Assembly (NCBI GenBank): GCA_963753725.1
Contig: CAVWDI010000001.1
Coordinates: forward strand, 868,001 to 932,000
From: CAVWDI01 sp963753725
GTDB lineage: Bacteria > Chloroflexota > Anaerolineae > Anaerolineales > UBA4823
Direction of reading: 5' to 3'
DNA length: 64,000 bases
Below the pieces are notes generated by a model, which saw nothing but the letters and a program-made list of their open reading frames with translations, made no database searches and was not told the DNA's origin. Below are positions 51,334 through 61,042 of this stretch, piece after piece (positions within the stretch are counted from its first letter, which is position 1; each line of letters opens with the position of its first letter). A program made the translations under genes and the position numbers.

Positions 51334-52329
51334 TCACCGGTCTATGCCCTCGCAGTTAAGGAAATCATCTACAGTTTGCTTGAACAGTGAGGATTCTTCG
51401 ATGAATGGAAAGTGCCCGCTATTTTCAAATATTGTCAGGCTCGCTTCCGGAATCCCCTGCAACAGTTCCTCGGAACATTGAAGAGGAGCTTCGGGATCGT
51501 ATCTTCCTGCCAGGATCAGGGTTGAAGATCGCACCTCATCCAATCTGTCTGCATAAGATAATCGAGAGTACATATTCTTCGACCAGATTGTGCGGATTGG
51601 GACTCCCATATTGTAATCATCCGAAACAATTTCCACAGGTGTGAAATATTCCCTTTTATGGTAAGAGGCGCGTTCCATCAGGTTCTGCAGCCTTTTATGC
51701 AAAGCAAGACTTCCCCGACCAGCATTGAGCCGCATACCCCATAGAATGATCCGCCAGTAATCGGGTTGGGTGAAATGAAAGGCGCTCCCCGGCAATCCCC
51801 AGCGAGCGGCTGCGGGGAAACCGGATAAGCTTGTGATCAGCACCAGTCTTTTTGTACGCTCGGGCCGCTCGACAGCGTAGGCGAGTGCTGCAAATCCACC
51901 CATGCTGTGTCCTATCACATCCACCTGACCCAGGATACCCAATCGGTCAAGAGACTCGTCCGCACTTCGGATCATTTCGTCCATATCCCCTGCCGGTTCG
52001 CACCGCGACCGGTAGGCACCCGGAACATCAAATGTGACCACAGTCCGACCCAACTCGACCAACAGCTCCGCCAAAGGTTCCTGGACCATTGGTACTTTCG
52101 TGTGGGAGTGGGGATAAGGAAAGAGCAGCGCTGGTTCTCCACTTCCGATCGTGTAGACAGCCAACCCGTTAACGACCGAATGCGGCTCGATATATTGCTG
52201 GCTCCCATTATATTCTTCAAGTTCAAAGTTTTGGTTATAACGCGGTTTACGATGCAGCCCCAAGCTGGTGACCAACGCAAATATAAAAACCAGCACAATC
52301 AGCGCAAAGATTAACAATTTCCAGTTCAA
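51334..52329 (-). CDS. membrane-anchored alpha/beta hydrolase
   Basis: A 331-residue protein with an N-terminal hydrophobic helix (LLIFALIVLVFIFALVTSLG), probably an uncleaved anchor, so the domain lies outside the membrane. The hydrolase fold shows nucleophile elbow VIGHSMGGFAALAYAV, the acid GRYDPEAP, and His in NSGHFPFIEE, a full Ser-Asp-His triad. It has no ATG; the TTG at 52327-52329 is used. It lies 76 bp downstream of the broken flavodoxin gene and follows the TetR gene in the same direction, so the three may form one operon. The substrate is unknown. Confidence 0.85.
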   Translation of the reverse strand: MNWKLLIFALIVLVFIFALVTSLGLHRKPRYNQNFELEEYNGSQQYIEPHSVVNGLAVYTIGSGEPALLFPYPHSHTKVPMVQEPLAELLVELGRTVVTFDVPGAYRSRCEPAGDMDEMIRSADESLDRLGILGQVDVIGHSMGGFAALAYAVERPERTKRLVLITSLSGFPAAARWGLPGSAFHFTQPDYWRIILWGMRLNAGRGSLALHKRLQNLMERASYHKREYFTPVEIVSDDYNMGVPIRTIWSKNMYSRLSYADRLDEVRSSTLILAGRYDPEAPLQCSEELLQGIPEASLTIFENSGHFPFIEESSLFKQTVDDFLNCEGIDR

Positions 52330-52405
52330 TGATACTCAGTACTTTTCCTCAATCTGGTATGGGCTGGCTATCATTATCCACGCCCATACAATGCCCGTCT
52401 TGAAT

Positions 52406-52864
52406 TCAGCTCCGCTCAAGTATCAATTGGGCCCAATCTCTCGCCCGTTCGATCTCACCCTCGTACAGCGGACCCTCGCGCTCCATCACATAAAATGTTT
52501 CTGGTGTAACAACTCCTATTCCTCCGAGTTTACGCAGCTTGCGGTTAAGTGGTTTGGCTGCAGTGAACCGGCTCAACCAGGACGACATCTTGTAAGAAGT
52601 ATCAAAGGCCGCTACCGGAATCCCCTACAAGCAGCGTTTTGGCAGCATGTCGAATACCGGTTTGACTACCTTCGGCAGGTTCATATTATGTGTCGGTGTG
52701 CCCATCAGGACCAGATCGTACTCCTTAAGATCAGTACCAGCGAGTTCTGTTGCACTCAGTATGCTTACTAAGCCAACTGAATTCAGCGTTTCGGTGATTG
52801 TTTCAGCAACTATTTTTGTGTTGCCGAATTTGGAGAAGTAAACAACCAGGGAATTCATCATCAA
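52406..52864 (-). pseudogene. flavodoxin family protein, interrupted by an in-frame TAG
   Basis: The frame begins MNSLVVYFSKFGNTKIVAETI, the FMN phosphate-binding loop of a flavodoxin, and continues LMGTPTHNMNLPKVVKPVFD, the second flavin loop. It meets TAG at 52625-52627 after LPKRCL. The codons beyond, without frame change, read GIPVAAFDTSYKMSSWLSRF, then GVVTPETFYVMEREGPL and RARDWAQLILERS to the stop. The whole is 152 codons, normal for flavodoxins of this kind. A single base change would restore it. It lies 27 bp downstream of the TetR gene, presumably in the same operon. Confidence 0.85.
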
Positions 52865-52891
52865 TCTTCCTTTCCATTCATATGAACAAAC

Positions 52892-53491
52892 TCATTTGTG
52901 GAGTGCATGGGAAACAAAATCGGACACCGGACCATATTCGATCCACAGTTTTCCATCTTCGTTGACCTGCGAAGCAATACCCAGATAAATGTTCATTACC
53001 AGACCGGCAGTAGATACCGGTTCTATCTTCCGGAAGATACCCTGTTTAATACCGAGTCCAATGATATCCCTGCTGACCAGCTCAAACATTGGCTGGTAGG
53101 CCGTGTACATCGCCTGTTTAAACTCTATATGGGGACCATAAAGGTTGTTGATCATAACCATCCCCTGGGTTAGATAAGCAGACACATAAGAAAATCCGGC
53201 TTCGAAGAACTTTTCCAACCGTCGTTCGGCAGCCTGCTCTTGGTATACATGCTCTGCAATGATCTCGAGATGCACTTGGGCCATCTCTTCGATCAAGACC
53301 AGCATCAGCTCGCGTTTACTGGGAAAATAGTTATAAACCGTCCCCTTGGCAAAACCAGCTGTTTTAGAAATATCATCAATATTGGCCTTGGAATACCCAT
53401 GTCGGGCAAATTCTACGGCGGCAGCCTTTAAAAGACGCTGGCGGGTTTCACTGCGGACCTGCTCTCTTTCTTCTTCACTGTAACGCGGCAT
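52892..53491 (-). CDS. TetR/AcrR-family transcriptional regulator
   Basis: A 199-residue regulator. The N-terminal helix-turn-helix is TRQRLLKAAAVEFARHGYSKANIDDISKTAGFAKGTVYNYFPSKRELMLVLI, the classic TetR domain. The C-terminal helices (residues 60-199) form the ligand and dimer domain and are variable. A 15-bp perfect inverted repeat lies 14 bp upstream of the start and spans the -10 box, so the gene is almost surely autoregulated. Downstream genes (broken flavodoxin, hydrolase) are likely its targets. The ligand is unknown. An AGGAGCG ribosome site precedes the ATG. Confidence 0.92.
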   Translation of the reverse strand: MPRYSEEEREQVRSETRQRLLKAAAVEFARHGYSKANIDDISKTAGFAKGTVYNYFPSKRELMLVLIEEMAQVHLEIIAEHVYQEQAAERRLEKFFEAGFSYVSAYLTQGMVMINNLYGPHIEFKQAMYTAYQPMFELVSRDIIGLGIKQGIFRKIEPVSTAGLVMNIYLGIASQVNEDGKLWIEYGPVSDFVSHALHK

Positions 53492-53504
53492 ATGTCTACG
53501 CTCC

Positions 53505-53558
53505 TATAATATGGGTGACCAGTCACCCATATTATACACATGTGGAATTTTTTGTCAA
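53505..53558 (-). promoter_or_regulatory. TetR promoter with overlapping operator
   Basis: On the minus strand a perfect TTGACA (53553-53558), a 16-bp spacer and a perfect TATAAT (53531-53536) form the promoter. The TATAAT is the outer part of a 32-bp inverted repeat (53505-53536; two 15-nt arms with a CA centre; core ATGGGTGAC/GTCACCCAT). A dimer bound here would block RNA polymerase, as expected for autorepression. Confidence 0.85.
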
Positions 53559-53821
53559 GTCTGTTTATCTATCTCCCCATTAGATTGAATCATATAATGA
53601 TAACTTACAGGGTTTCTGGAACCAACAACACGATGCTGCCAATGACTTTACTGCATTCAAACAGCTCATAAAATAGCATGAACCAATCGAAAACAGTTCC
53701 TTGGACCGGATTTCCCCCGGAATCAAACGTAATCAAAATCTCAATTATACTGACCTAAACTAGGTATAAAACAGCCACTCCGCCGATTTTATAGATACTG
53801 TTCCATTGCGAATTTTCATCC

Positions 53822-54458
53822 TCAAATAATGACATTTAATTCTCCCTCATGGACATTCAAGACATCATATGAATATGCGCTGTAGACTGACAATGGAAGT
53901 ATAAGAAGTAAGAAGATCATGAAGTACACCATAATCTTTAGTAAAAATGTATTGAAGAAATAACCCACAAAGAATTGCCCAAATACCCACGCCAAAAAAA
54001 TAACTAAAGACCAGGGCCATATCTTTGCGGTTAAACGCAATAAGCCGTTTGGTTTTGCGCTGGTGATTGATTTGTTAAATTTTTGTGCCTGTCCAACCGC
54101 CGATCATGCCAATCAAAGGTGGAAATATCCCTCCTCCAAATAAAAGCAGGGCTGCAGATAACATGATCAATATTAAGCCGCCATGTTTGCGATGAATAAA
54201 AGCAACCGACCAGACCAGGATAATCAGACTGATGATCACTGCCAGGACACCGGTTAATAAATAATTTGGAATGACGGTCATTGCAGGTTCGCAGGCGTTC
54301 CATACTTCTTCCGGAACGCAGGGTGGACCTATTGATGCAATCATCAGACCATAAGGCCTGGTGTACCCTTGCAGGAATTCAAAATAACCGTGTTCAAGTC
54401 CTGCGATCCCAGCAACAACGCCGAACCATGTGGTCGCAGTTTTAGTTGCACTTCTCAA
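53822..54458 (-). pseudogene. small membrane protein, split by a single-base insertion
   Basis: The first frame (from 54458) has TMs at about residues 60-80 and 85-115 (LLTGVLAVIISLIILVWSVAF, GLILIMLSAALLLFGGGIFPPLIG) and ends GGWTGTKI. The second (from 54040) has two helices, SLVIFLAWVFGQFFVGYFF and MVYFMIFLLLILPLSVY. Removing one base of the ATTTAA tract reads TKINKSITSAKPNGLLRLTAK directly into it, with 211 residues in total. The function is not recognised. The charged region between the helices is cytosolic or periplasmic by topology unknown. Confidence 0.65.
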
Positions 54459-54847
54459 TTAATAACCCTCGCTAAACTGAATTTGCATCTTATACATCAA
54501 TCGACTAAACCAATGCGTTCAACTGTACTTTATTGTCAAGTAAATCCTCTACCATCGAAGATCAACAAAATTTCGCAAATCTTTTAGTTCCTGATCGTAA
54601 ACAATTGTGCAATTTGTACAACCAATTCATGCTTTTCATATTCATAAAAAATTGCTACTGAGTCTCGATTTTCAGTTTTTGCAATACAGTAAACCCACAA
54701 GGAACGCAGCCACGCCTTAAATCATTTATACAGACTTCAAGCTGGAATCCTTATTGATCCCATTAGTTTCTTTCGAGGTTGGATTAGCTGAAACAGGCAT
54801 TTCGATTTTTCTTATAATTTAGCAAATTTTCGCTCAGTGTAATTTCG
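54459..54847. other. 389-bp region without a gene
   Basis: No credible frame is present between the split membrane protein and the next minus-strand gene. The stretch is AT-rich and would hold the promoter for the split gene; no clear -35/-10 pair was found. Confidence 0.5.
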
Positions 54848-55702
54848 TCAAACCTTAGATGAGTTTTCTATTGATAAAACTCCGCGAGCGAATAACACAA
54901 ATGGAATGAAACATATCAATCCCATCAGGAAGACCACAAGAAAATCGCTAATTACAAAAGTTGCATCCGTTAATAGAGGCTGTAATAATAAGAACAATAT
55001 CAGACCTAAGAACAACATACTCACTGCAAAAAGCAAACCCAGCCCGCTCACAAATCCCAAGGGTGCACTTCTCAACAGTAATATCCCACCAGCGATCCAT
55101 AACAGGGACAGGATCACATCTGCGATCAGAACGCCGGTATCAGAGCTTGGGAGCGCCGCCTGATTTCTCATCACCTGGCTGAGCATGTCTGCTGCTCGAA
55201 GGAGAAACACCACTCCAAAAAGAAGCAGAAACCATCCCCCCAATTTTACAGGCACTATCCCGTCCAACTGCGCTTTAACAGATAGTTTATTTATCTTTTT
55301 CAATATATCGTACATTGTGTATGCGCTCAATGCAACAAGCATAAGATACGCGAATGTGAATGACCTGAATGGAATTCCGAAAACATAAGCAATGTAATTA
55401 TAGAAAACAGTCAGCAGCGCGCCAGGCCAGAAGAGTGCACCTACCAGCTTGCCGCGCCTGGCAAGCCACATTGAGCCTAGCAGGACGGGCAATACGATGA
55501 AGAGGTTGATGACATCATTTACCATGAATGATTGGATTGCACCCTTGGATGGATAAACTTGTTCAGGAATTATCAATCCTGCCAGAGACATCGTCCCCAT
55601 TAAAATCACAATGGCAATTGAAAGAATCAAAGACGAATTCAAGTTGGACAATAAAAAAGGATTAATACCTGGTATCATTTTTTCTCCGAAAGTTATTAAC
55701 AT
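54848..55702 (-). CDS. multi-spanning membrane protein of unknown function
   Basis: About 284 residues with seven or eight hydrophobic helices (for example LILSIAIVILMGTMSLAGLII, GWFLLLFGVVFLLRAADML, GLGLLFAVSMLFLGLILFLLL, VFLMGLICFIPFVLFARGVL) and few charged residues. No conserved catalytic or binding motif is apparent. The start is the ATG at 55702 since the strong ribosome site GGGAGG ends 4 nt upstream; the alternative TTG sits in that ribosome site. I do not recognise the family. The gene stands alone and is intact. Confidence 0.6.
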   Translation of the reverse strand: MLITFGEKMIPGINPFLLSNLNSSLILSIAIVILMGTMSLAGLIIPEQVYPSKGAIQSFMVNDVINLFIVLPVLLGSMWLARRGKLVGALFWPGALLTVFYNYIAYVFGIPFRSFTFAYLMLVALSAYTMYDILKKINKLSVKAQLDGIVPVKLGGWFLLLFGVVFLLRAADMLSQVMRNQAALPSSDTGVLIADVILSLLWIAGGILLLRSAPLGFVSGLGLLFAVSMLFLGLILFLLLQPLLTDATFVISDFLVVFLMGLICFIPFVLFARGVLSIENSSKV

Positions 55703-55793
55703 TAAACCTCCCAATACATTCTATTTATATCGTAATCCATTTTCAATAGAAAGGCCAAATTTTGTATTGAATGTAGTATAAATAATATTTACA

Positions 55794-56186
55794 ATGAGAT
55801 TGATTAAAGGCGCAAAAGAGACTTTTGGATGGGTGATCGTTGGAGAAGATCGGGTGATTATCATTCCAAATTCAGCCTGGGAACGTTACGGTTTCCAGGT
55901 TGGTGAAGAGGCCATTATTACACCAGGAAGTAGAAAATCTGGTGGATTTGGTGTAACCAACAAAAATCTCTTGGCGCATATATCCATCCCTGGTTTTGAG
56001 GACAAAATTTTGGGTCGCGGCTGGTTCACTCAACAACGAGGATTCCACCTACCTTACAATATCCCTTTTAATCCTGGCGACCGGTTATTGACCGTTTTCG
56101 GGAGTGGTTTCGTATTAGGATTCATCTCAAAAGGACCAATATATGATTTTGCCAATCAGCATCCAGAAATCGATGAAATCGAATAG
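55794..56186 (+). CDS. conserved small protein of unknown function
   Basis: A 130-residue protein with no signal or membrane segment. It reads as beta-rich: GAKETFGWVIVGEDRVIIIPNSAWERYGFQVGEEAIITPGSRKSGGFGV, followed by GFEDKILGRGWFTQQRGFHLPYNIPF and FGSGFVLGFISKGPIYDFA. The N-terminal strand-turn repeats recall AbrB/SpoVT or PRC-like barrels but without a convincing motif. Neighbours are a GNAT gene 41 bp downstream, which suggests operon co-expression, but gives no clue. The name of the family is not known to me. Confidence 0.6.
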   Translation: MRLIKGAKETFGWVIVGEDRVIIIPNSAWERYGFQVGEEAIITPGSRKSGGFGVTNKNLLAHISIPGFEDKILGRGWFTQQRGFHLPYNIPFNPGDRLLTVFGSGFVLGFISKGPIYDFANQHPEIDEIE

Positions 56187-56227
56187 GGACTTTCAATCTG
56201 CAAGAATTTAAAATACCGCGTGTTATT

Positions 56228-56734
56228 ATGCGAATTCGAGACGAAAGTAAAAAAGATACCGCTGCCGTACGGGCGCTCAACATTGAGGCTTTTGGCACTC
56301 CTTCTGAGGCGAACCTCGTCGATGCCCTGCGGAAACAAATGGGATTGTTGATCTCGCTCGTCGCAGAACAAGACGAGCAAATCCTCGGTCATATACTGTT
56401 CTCGCCAGTTTCTCTTTCCGGCCATACCGACCTCAAAATTATGGGTTTGGGACCAATGGCGGTAGCGCCACCACACCAGCGCAAAGGGATCGGATCGCAA
56501 CTTGTTCCTACTGGATTGAAGAAGTGCAAACAGCTCGACTATATCGCAGTTGTCGTCCTGGGACATCCTGATTTCTATCCCCGCTTTGGATTCGTTCCTT
56601 CTTCTCATTTCGATATTGATTACGAGTATGATGTCCCCGAAGAGGTATTTATGGCAGCGGAACTGGTACCAGGTTCACTGCGTGGTAAGAGCGGCAGAGT
56701 GAAATATAACCCTGCCTTCAAGGAATTTTTGTGA
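56228..56734 (+). CDS. GNAT N-acetyltransferase
   Basis: A 168-residue N-acetyltransferase. The acetyl-CoA site is GLGPMAVAPPHQRKGIGSQLV (R/QxxGxG/A as QRKGIG) and is followed by LDYIAVVVLGHPDFYPRFGFVPSS, the YPRFGF segment shared by the YhbS-like group. The C-terminus has DVPEEVFMAAELVPGSLRG. The amine substrate is unknown. Its stop overlaps the GTG start of the SLC13 permease by 4 bp, so the two are cotranscribed and translated together. Confidence 0.9.
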   Translation: MRIRDESKKDTAAVRALNIEAFGTPSEANLVDALRKQMGLLISLVAEQDEQILGHILFSPVSLSGHTDLKIMGLGPMAVAPPHQRKGIGSQLVPTGLKKCKQLDYIAVVVLGHPDFYPRFGFVPSSHFDIDYEYDVPEEVFMAAELVPGSLRGKSGRVKYNPAFKEFL

Positions 56735-58608
56735 TTATCACCTTTGTAATTCTCGCCCTCACCATAGCCTTGTTTATCTGGGGTAAATTTCGGGCTGATC
56801 TTGTAGCTGTTACCTCTCTTATCGCCTTGTATCTATTCGGCATACTGGACACAGAACAGGCTTTATCTGGTTTCTCAAATCCCACCGTCATCATGCTGGC
56901 CGCACTGTTTGTGGTAGGAGAGGGATTAACCAGATCAGGTCTGAGTGGTTGGATGGGTGAACGGCTGATCCGCTTGGGTGGTAAAAACGAGGTGCGGTTG
57001 ATGGTTATCCTGCTCGGCGGCACAGCGCTGATTGGGGCTTTCATCAGCAACACTGGAACTGTAGCGATTATGATGCCCATCATGGTGGCTGCCGCCTGGC
57101 AGATTGGCAGCATCCCATCCCTGTTTCTGATTCCGCTGGCTTTTGTGGCCAATATTGGCGGACTGTTGACTCTGGTGGGTTCACCTCCAAATATTATCGT
57201 CAGTGATGTACTGGCTGAAACTGGATTGCGTCCATTTGGATTTTTCGAGTTTGGTTTAATTGGACTCCCTTTGCTGCTAATAACCTTAGTCTTTATGGTT
57301 ACTGTGGGCAGGAAATTGTTGCCCGTACGAAAGGCGGTAAGGAAACCGGTTGATCTGGCAGTTCTGACCGAACACCTGGCTGCGGATCATACCCTGCCGG
57401 ATCAACTCTTTCTGCTGAGAGTGCTGCATAATTCCACCCTGGCTGGAAAAACGCTGGTTGAGGCCAGACTTGGACAGGATTACGCAGTCTCTGTCTTGAA
57501 GGTCGATCATAAAGCAATCGATCAAGGGCATGGTCTCGAATCGATCCTGCAAGTTGGTCTGCACCAACTGGGCGCTGATGAGACAATTTACCAACCGGGT
57601 GCGCATACAGTAATCCGTGCGAATGACATCCTGTTTGTTAAAGGACAGCCAAACGCAGTCGATAAATTGGCGTCCGACGAAAACATTGGATTGGAATTAT
57701 TGGATGAGACAGAAATAAATTTACAGGATATTCTATTCACCCGTGAAATGGGTTTATCTGAGATTGTAATTGCTCCCCGTTCGCAGTACATTGGGCAAAC
57801 CATTACGGAGGCGCATTTCGCTGATAGATATAATGTCCAAGTCCTGAATATCCTGCGCCAGGGTGAGGAAATCGATTTGCGTGAGTCCCAGTTAGTAGCT
57901 GGAGACGTTATGTTGGTACGTGCAACCTGGGAGCAATTGGAGCTATACAAACAAGAGAGCCATAACTTCGTTGTCATCGGCAGCCCGGAGGCGGCCAGCC
58001 AGCAAGTTGTTAAGTTGGGATCTGAATCGTTGACAGCCATTATTTCGCTTCTTGTGATGATCGGGTTGTTGGTTACGGGGATTGTGTCACCTGTAATGGC
58101 TGCATTGATCGCGGCCGCAATTATGGTTCTGGGAGGCAGTCTAAATGTCAAACAGGCCAGTGACGCCATTGTGCTGAATAACGTGATATTGTTGGCTGCT
58201 CTGCTTCCGATGAGTATCGCCTTGCAGGTTACAGGTGGAGCCGATCTGATCGCCAATGGGATTGTCAACTTTCTAGGATCGACCTCAGTAATATTCTTAT
58301 TAGCAGGAGTATTCCTGTTGACATCCGCCGTTACACAGGTGATAAGCAACACCGCTGCGGCGGTGCTGATCGCTCCTATAGCCCTGCAGGTTGCCATGGA
58401 ATTAAATTATTCTCCGCATGCTTTTTTGATGGCGGTGGCTGTGGCCGCTGCTACAGGTTTCCTGACACCGTTCAGCACACCAACGAACCTTTTGGTCATG
58501 ACACCCGGCGGTTATACGTTCGGTGATTATGCTCGAGTGGGGTTGCCACTTTTAACCCTTATCCTGATCGCCAGTATGCTGCTCCTGCCAATCATCTGGC
58601 CGGTTTAG
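56731..58608 (+). CDS. SLC13-family permease with TrkA_C domains
   Basis: A 625-residue divalent-anion symporter-like membrane protein. The N-terminal membrane half begins ITFVILALTIALFIWG and contains VIMLAALFVVGEGLTRSGL and NTGTVAIMMPI, the SNT-like substrate/Na motif. Two RCK_C/TrkA_C-like cytosolic domains follow at about 210-300 and 320-410 (LHNSTLAGKTLVEARLG, PRSQYIGQTITEAHFADRYNVQVL). The C-terminal membrane half has SNTAAAVLIAPIALQVA, repeating SNT. It is typical of the CitT/SAC1-like group in which RCK domains sense a ligand. The substrate (sulfate, dicarboxylate or other) is unknown. The start GTG overlaps GNAT. Confidence 0.88.
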   Translation: MIITFVILALTIALFIWGKFRADLVAVTSLIALYLFGILDTEQALSGFSNPTVIMLAALFVVGEGLTRSGLSGWMGERLIRLGGKNEVRLMVILLGGTALIGAFISNTGTVAIMMPIMVAAAWQIGSIPSLFLIPLAFVANIGGLLTLVGSPPNIIVSDVLAETGLRPFGFFEFGLIGLPLLLITLVFMVTVGRKLLPVRKAVRKPVDLAVLTEHLAADHTLPDQLFLLRVLHNSTLAGKTLVEARLGQDYAVSVLKVDHKAIDQGHGLESILQVGLHQLGADETIYQPGAHTVIRANDILFVKGQPNAVDKLASDENIGLELLDETEINLQDILFTREMGLSEIVIAPRSQYIGQTITEAHFADRYNVQVLNILRQGEEIDLRESQLVAGDVMLVRATWEQLELYKQESHNFVVIGSPEAASQQVVKLGSESLTAIISLLVMIGLLVTGIVSPVMAALIAAAIMVLGGSLNVKQASDAIVLNNVILLAALLPMSIALQVTGGADLIANGIVNFLGSTSVIFLLAGVFLLTSAVTQVISNTAAAVLIAPIALQVAMELNYSPHAFLMAVAVAAATGFLTPFSTPTNLLVMTPGGYTFGDYARVGLPLLTLILIASMLLLPIIWPV

Positions 58609-58800
58609 GGATATATTAACAACCTGGTTTCATTAGATTCTTGAAAATGCGTTAAATTCAAGATACATTCATTATTTCCCAACGTTTTCTAATTACCAAA
58701 CCTGATTTTCATATCAGTTTTAAAGGATAATTTGCATTCATTATCGATTGCATTATTTACTGAACATTTCTTTGTATAACCCGAAAAAAATCGAAGACCA

Positions 58801-59913
58801 TTAATTTGAAATTGGTTTAACCGCCGGGATAATGAAGTCTCTGATTAGCTGCTGAGGCTGGGAAAATTTCGAATCCGGGATATGGCTGGTAATCACTACC
58901 ACCAGATTTTGCCCGGGTAAAACATAAATAAACTGGCCTTTCATGCCGTGAGCGGCATAAAGGCCGCCTTCATGCAGCCACCATAAATATCCCATGTACA
59001 CGTCCCACGGTTCGAGCGGCTCAGCCACCTGGATATATCTGCTGCGGGTGGAAGTTTCAATCCAGCTGGCCGGGATGATTTGCTTTCCATCCCACATACC
59101 CTGGTTGAGATACAAATAACCAATCTTTGCCATATCACGGGGTTTCATCCTCATCCCCCAGCCGCCTTTAGAAATACCCAAAATATCTTTTTTCCATTCT
59201 ACATCTTCAATCCCCAGATAATCAAAAAGATACTTTTGCCCAAATTCAAAAGCGTTCAGACCACTGGTACTCTGAATAATGGCTGACAGCACATGCGCAT
59301 TTCCGCTGCTGTAGGTAAACTGCGTACCTGGTTCGGTGTACATGGGTTGGTCCAGCACATACTGAACAAAATCCGGGGACCAAATCATTTCATCCCAATC
59401 AAATTCCAGTCCCGCAGACATGGTCAACAAATGCTCCAGGGTGATAGAGCGTTTCAGATCGTCGTCGTTTTCAAAGGTTCGCCCGGGGAAATAATCCAAA
59501 ACCGGATCATCGACACCCTTGATATAACCCTCATGGATCGCAATCCCAACTAAAGCTGACAGGATGCTTTTGGTGACAGAATAGATACCGTGCAGGCTGT
59601 CCTGGTCGTAGGGCGTATAATACTTTTCAACCACGATATATCCATTGCGAACGACTACCAGGCCGTCTATGCCCAGTCCTTTTTCATCAATCGCAACCAG
59701 CATTTCCTGAAGCAAGCCAGCATCCATACCTTGCTCGGCTGGGGTTGATTCCTGCCAGGAATTTGTGGGCCAATAATCTCTTTCTTGCTCAGTTACTACC
59801 GTTTCTTTAGGCTTTGTTATTGCCGTAGCTGTAGAAGTTCCGCTATATGCGCAGGATGCAGCAAATGTGACAAGAAGAATTATATGGAAACAATTATGCA
59901 ATATGGTTTTCAT
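58801..59913 (-). CDS. serine hydrolase (beta-lactamase/class C-like) lipoprotein
   Basis: A 370-residue exported protein. The signal has lipobox LVTFAASC, so it is a lipoprotein. The serine-beta-lactamase fold has SxxK as SVTKSILSALVG (near residue 113), the tyrosine motif as YSSGNAH (Y-S-S), and the third element as HGMKGQFIYVLP (H-x-M-K-G). Such proteins include esterases and D-aminopeptidase-like enzymes, more than true beta-lactamases, which is why resistance is not claimed. It is intact and starts with ATG. It stands alone, with its promoter in the region to its right. Confidence 0.88.
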   Translation of the reverse strand: MKTILHNCFHIILLVTFAASCAYSGTSTATAITKPKETVVTEQERDYWPTNSWQESTPAEQGMDAGLLQEMLVAIDEKGLGIDGLVVVRNGYIVVEKYYTPYDQDSLHGIYSVTKSILSALVGIAIHEGYIKGVDDPVLDYFPGRTFENDDDLKRSITLEHLLTMSAGLEFDWDEMIWSPDFVQYVLDQPMYTEPGTQFTYSSGNAHVLSAIIQSTSGLNAFEFGQKYLFDYLGIEDVEWKKDILGISKGGWGMRMKPRDMAKIGYLYLNQGMWDGKQIIPASWIETSTRSRYIQVAEPLEPWDVYMGYLWWLHEGGLYAAHGMKGQFIYVLPGQNLVVVITSHIPDSKFSQPQQLIRDFIIPAVKPISN

Positions 59914-61042
59914 CTATTTTTTATATTCCGCAATATTTTTATAACACTGCAACTTAGACCTGTGCCATATATTCTAGGTGGTATTCGTTTTATAATTCCA
60001 TCATGCTTTTCAAAATAACAATTTGCGAATTACGGATATTCGTTCCTCCCAACAGCGCTGGGAAATTTTCATTTTTTAAGTCCTGTTGATCGTTTTTTTC
60101 ATCCCTTATAAGGGATGCTACGCAGGCATAGATTAATTTGGTGGGTGGAAAACGAATAAAGGAACCAATCGAAACGAATGGGAAGGCAGGGGATTATGGG
60201 ATAAGGGGATAGGGAAAAACCGTCCACGAATAGTTCAAAACGAATACACAAATTCCGAATTATTGGATTACAGAAGGGGATAGAAAAAAACCAATCTTTT
60301 AAAATGCCTATGTACCAATTAGCATGAACTACCATAGGCTAAAGCTCTAAAGCACGAATTCCGGATATCAAATTTCGGAAAGGGGAATGGCGGTCGGTCA
60401 TGAGGGTACATGAAGTCAGATTTCAAAGTTTGGTTCTCCCGAAGTGAGGCGATCCATAAGGACGCCATTTGTGAGTAAACGCTGCGCGGCACGAGGCTCG
60501 AGGTCGTTGAAATGAAGGAAGTAAATGTTGTGGTTGATAAGTTGACATTGCTGGGCTGGTCTGCTATATGACATTTAGCAACTTAACATTTTTACCTGGA
60601 ATGTTCAGAGAATTTGAACTTCGTTGATTGGTTGGCGAATAGAAAAAATGGCATGGAAGGTATTCTCTTTAAATGAACATAAAAGGAGAATTGGTACCAG
60701 TTTATTAATAGCACAATCGTTCTAAGAAATCAAGTCGCTAATTGGGGGATTTTTGTGGAGGGAAATATCTTCCTAATAAGAACCAATAAATTTGAGAGAG
60801 CCCCAGCAGAGTGTGCTGGATTAAAAATCACTTTGGTCTGAGACACTTTTCCAAGGGGATGCTTTCGTGGTAGGGTTCTTAAAACACTAATGCACTCCCT
60901 ACTTGATTAATAAAAACGAAATTGCAAATCCATAAGTGACACTTTTGTTACCTGTTTTTCCTGCGCCTTTCAAAGTTCCGAAACTTGATCCTATCTCGAC
61001 GAAATTCTTCAAACAATTTTAGATTAAAGAGATATCATTGAG
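59914..61042. other. 1.1-kb region with no clear gene
   Basis: Largest gap in the window. It contains no credible gene of normal size. It has a near-repeat (AAGGGGATAGGGAAAAACC near 60202, AAGGGGATAGAAAAAAACC near 60276) and related CACGAAT/TTCCG motifs. A 52-codon orphan frame lies at 60416-60574. The left end holds the promoter region of the serine hydrolase gene. It may be a site of past insertion and decay. Confidence 0.5.
60416..60574 (-). other. orphan 52-codon frame in a gene-poor region
   Basis: The minus strand reads from ATG (60574) to TGA (60416). The last part, EPRAAQRLLTNGVLMDRL then TSGEPNFEI, is richer in G+C and more protein-like than its surroundings. It has no clear ribosome site. 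It could be a chance frame, a mobile-element scar or a small repeat; no family is recognised. Confidence 0.2.

Noticed and set aside
57588..58397. 269-residue frame antisense to the SLC13 permease
   Set aside because: It is rich in Thr/Asn/Ala/Ile as expected of the reverse complement of membrane-helix codons; the SLC13 gene is clear on the other strand.
58801..59913. Antibiotic-resistance beta-lactamase
   Set aside because: The motifs fit the broad serine-hydrolase group (SxxK, YSS, HxMKG) and the protein is a lipoprotein; the class A/C signature needed for a resistance call is not present.
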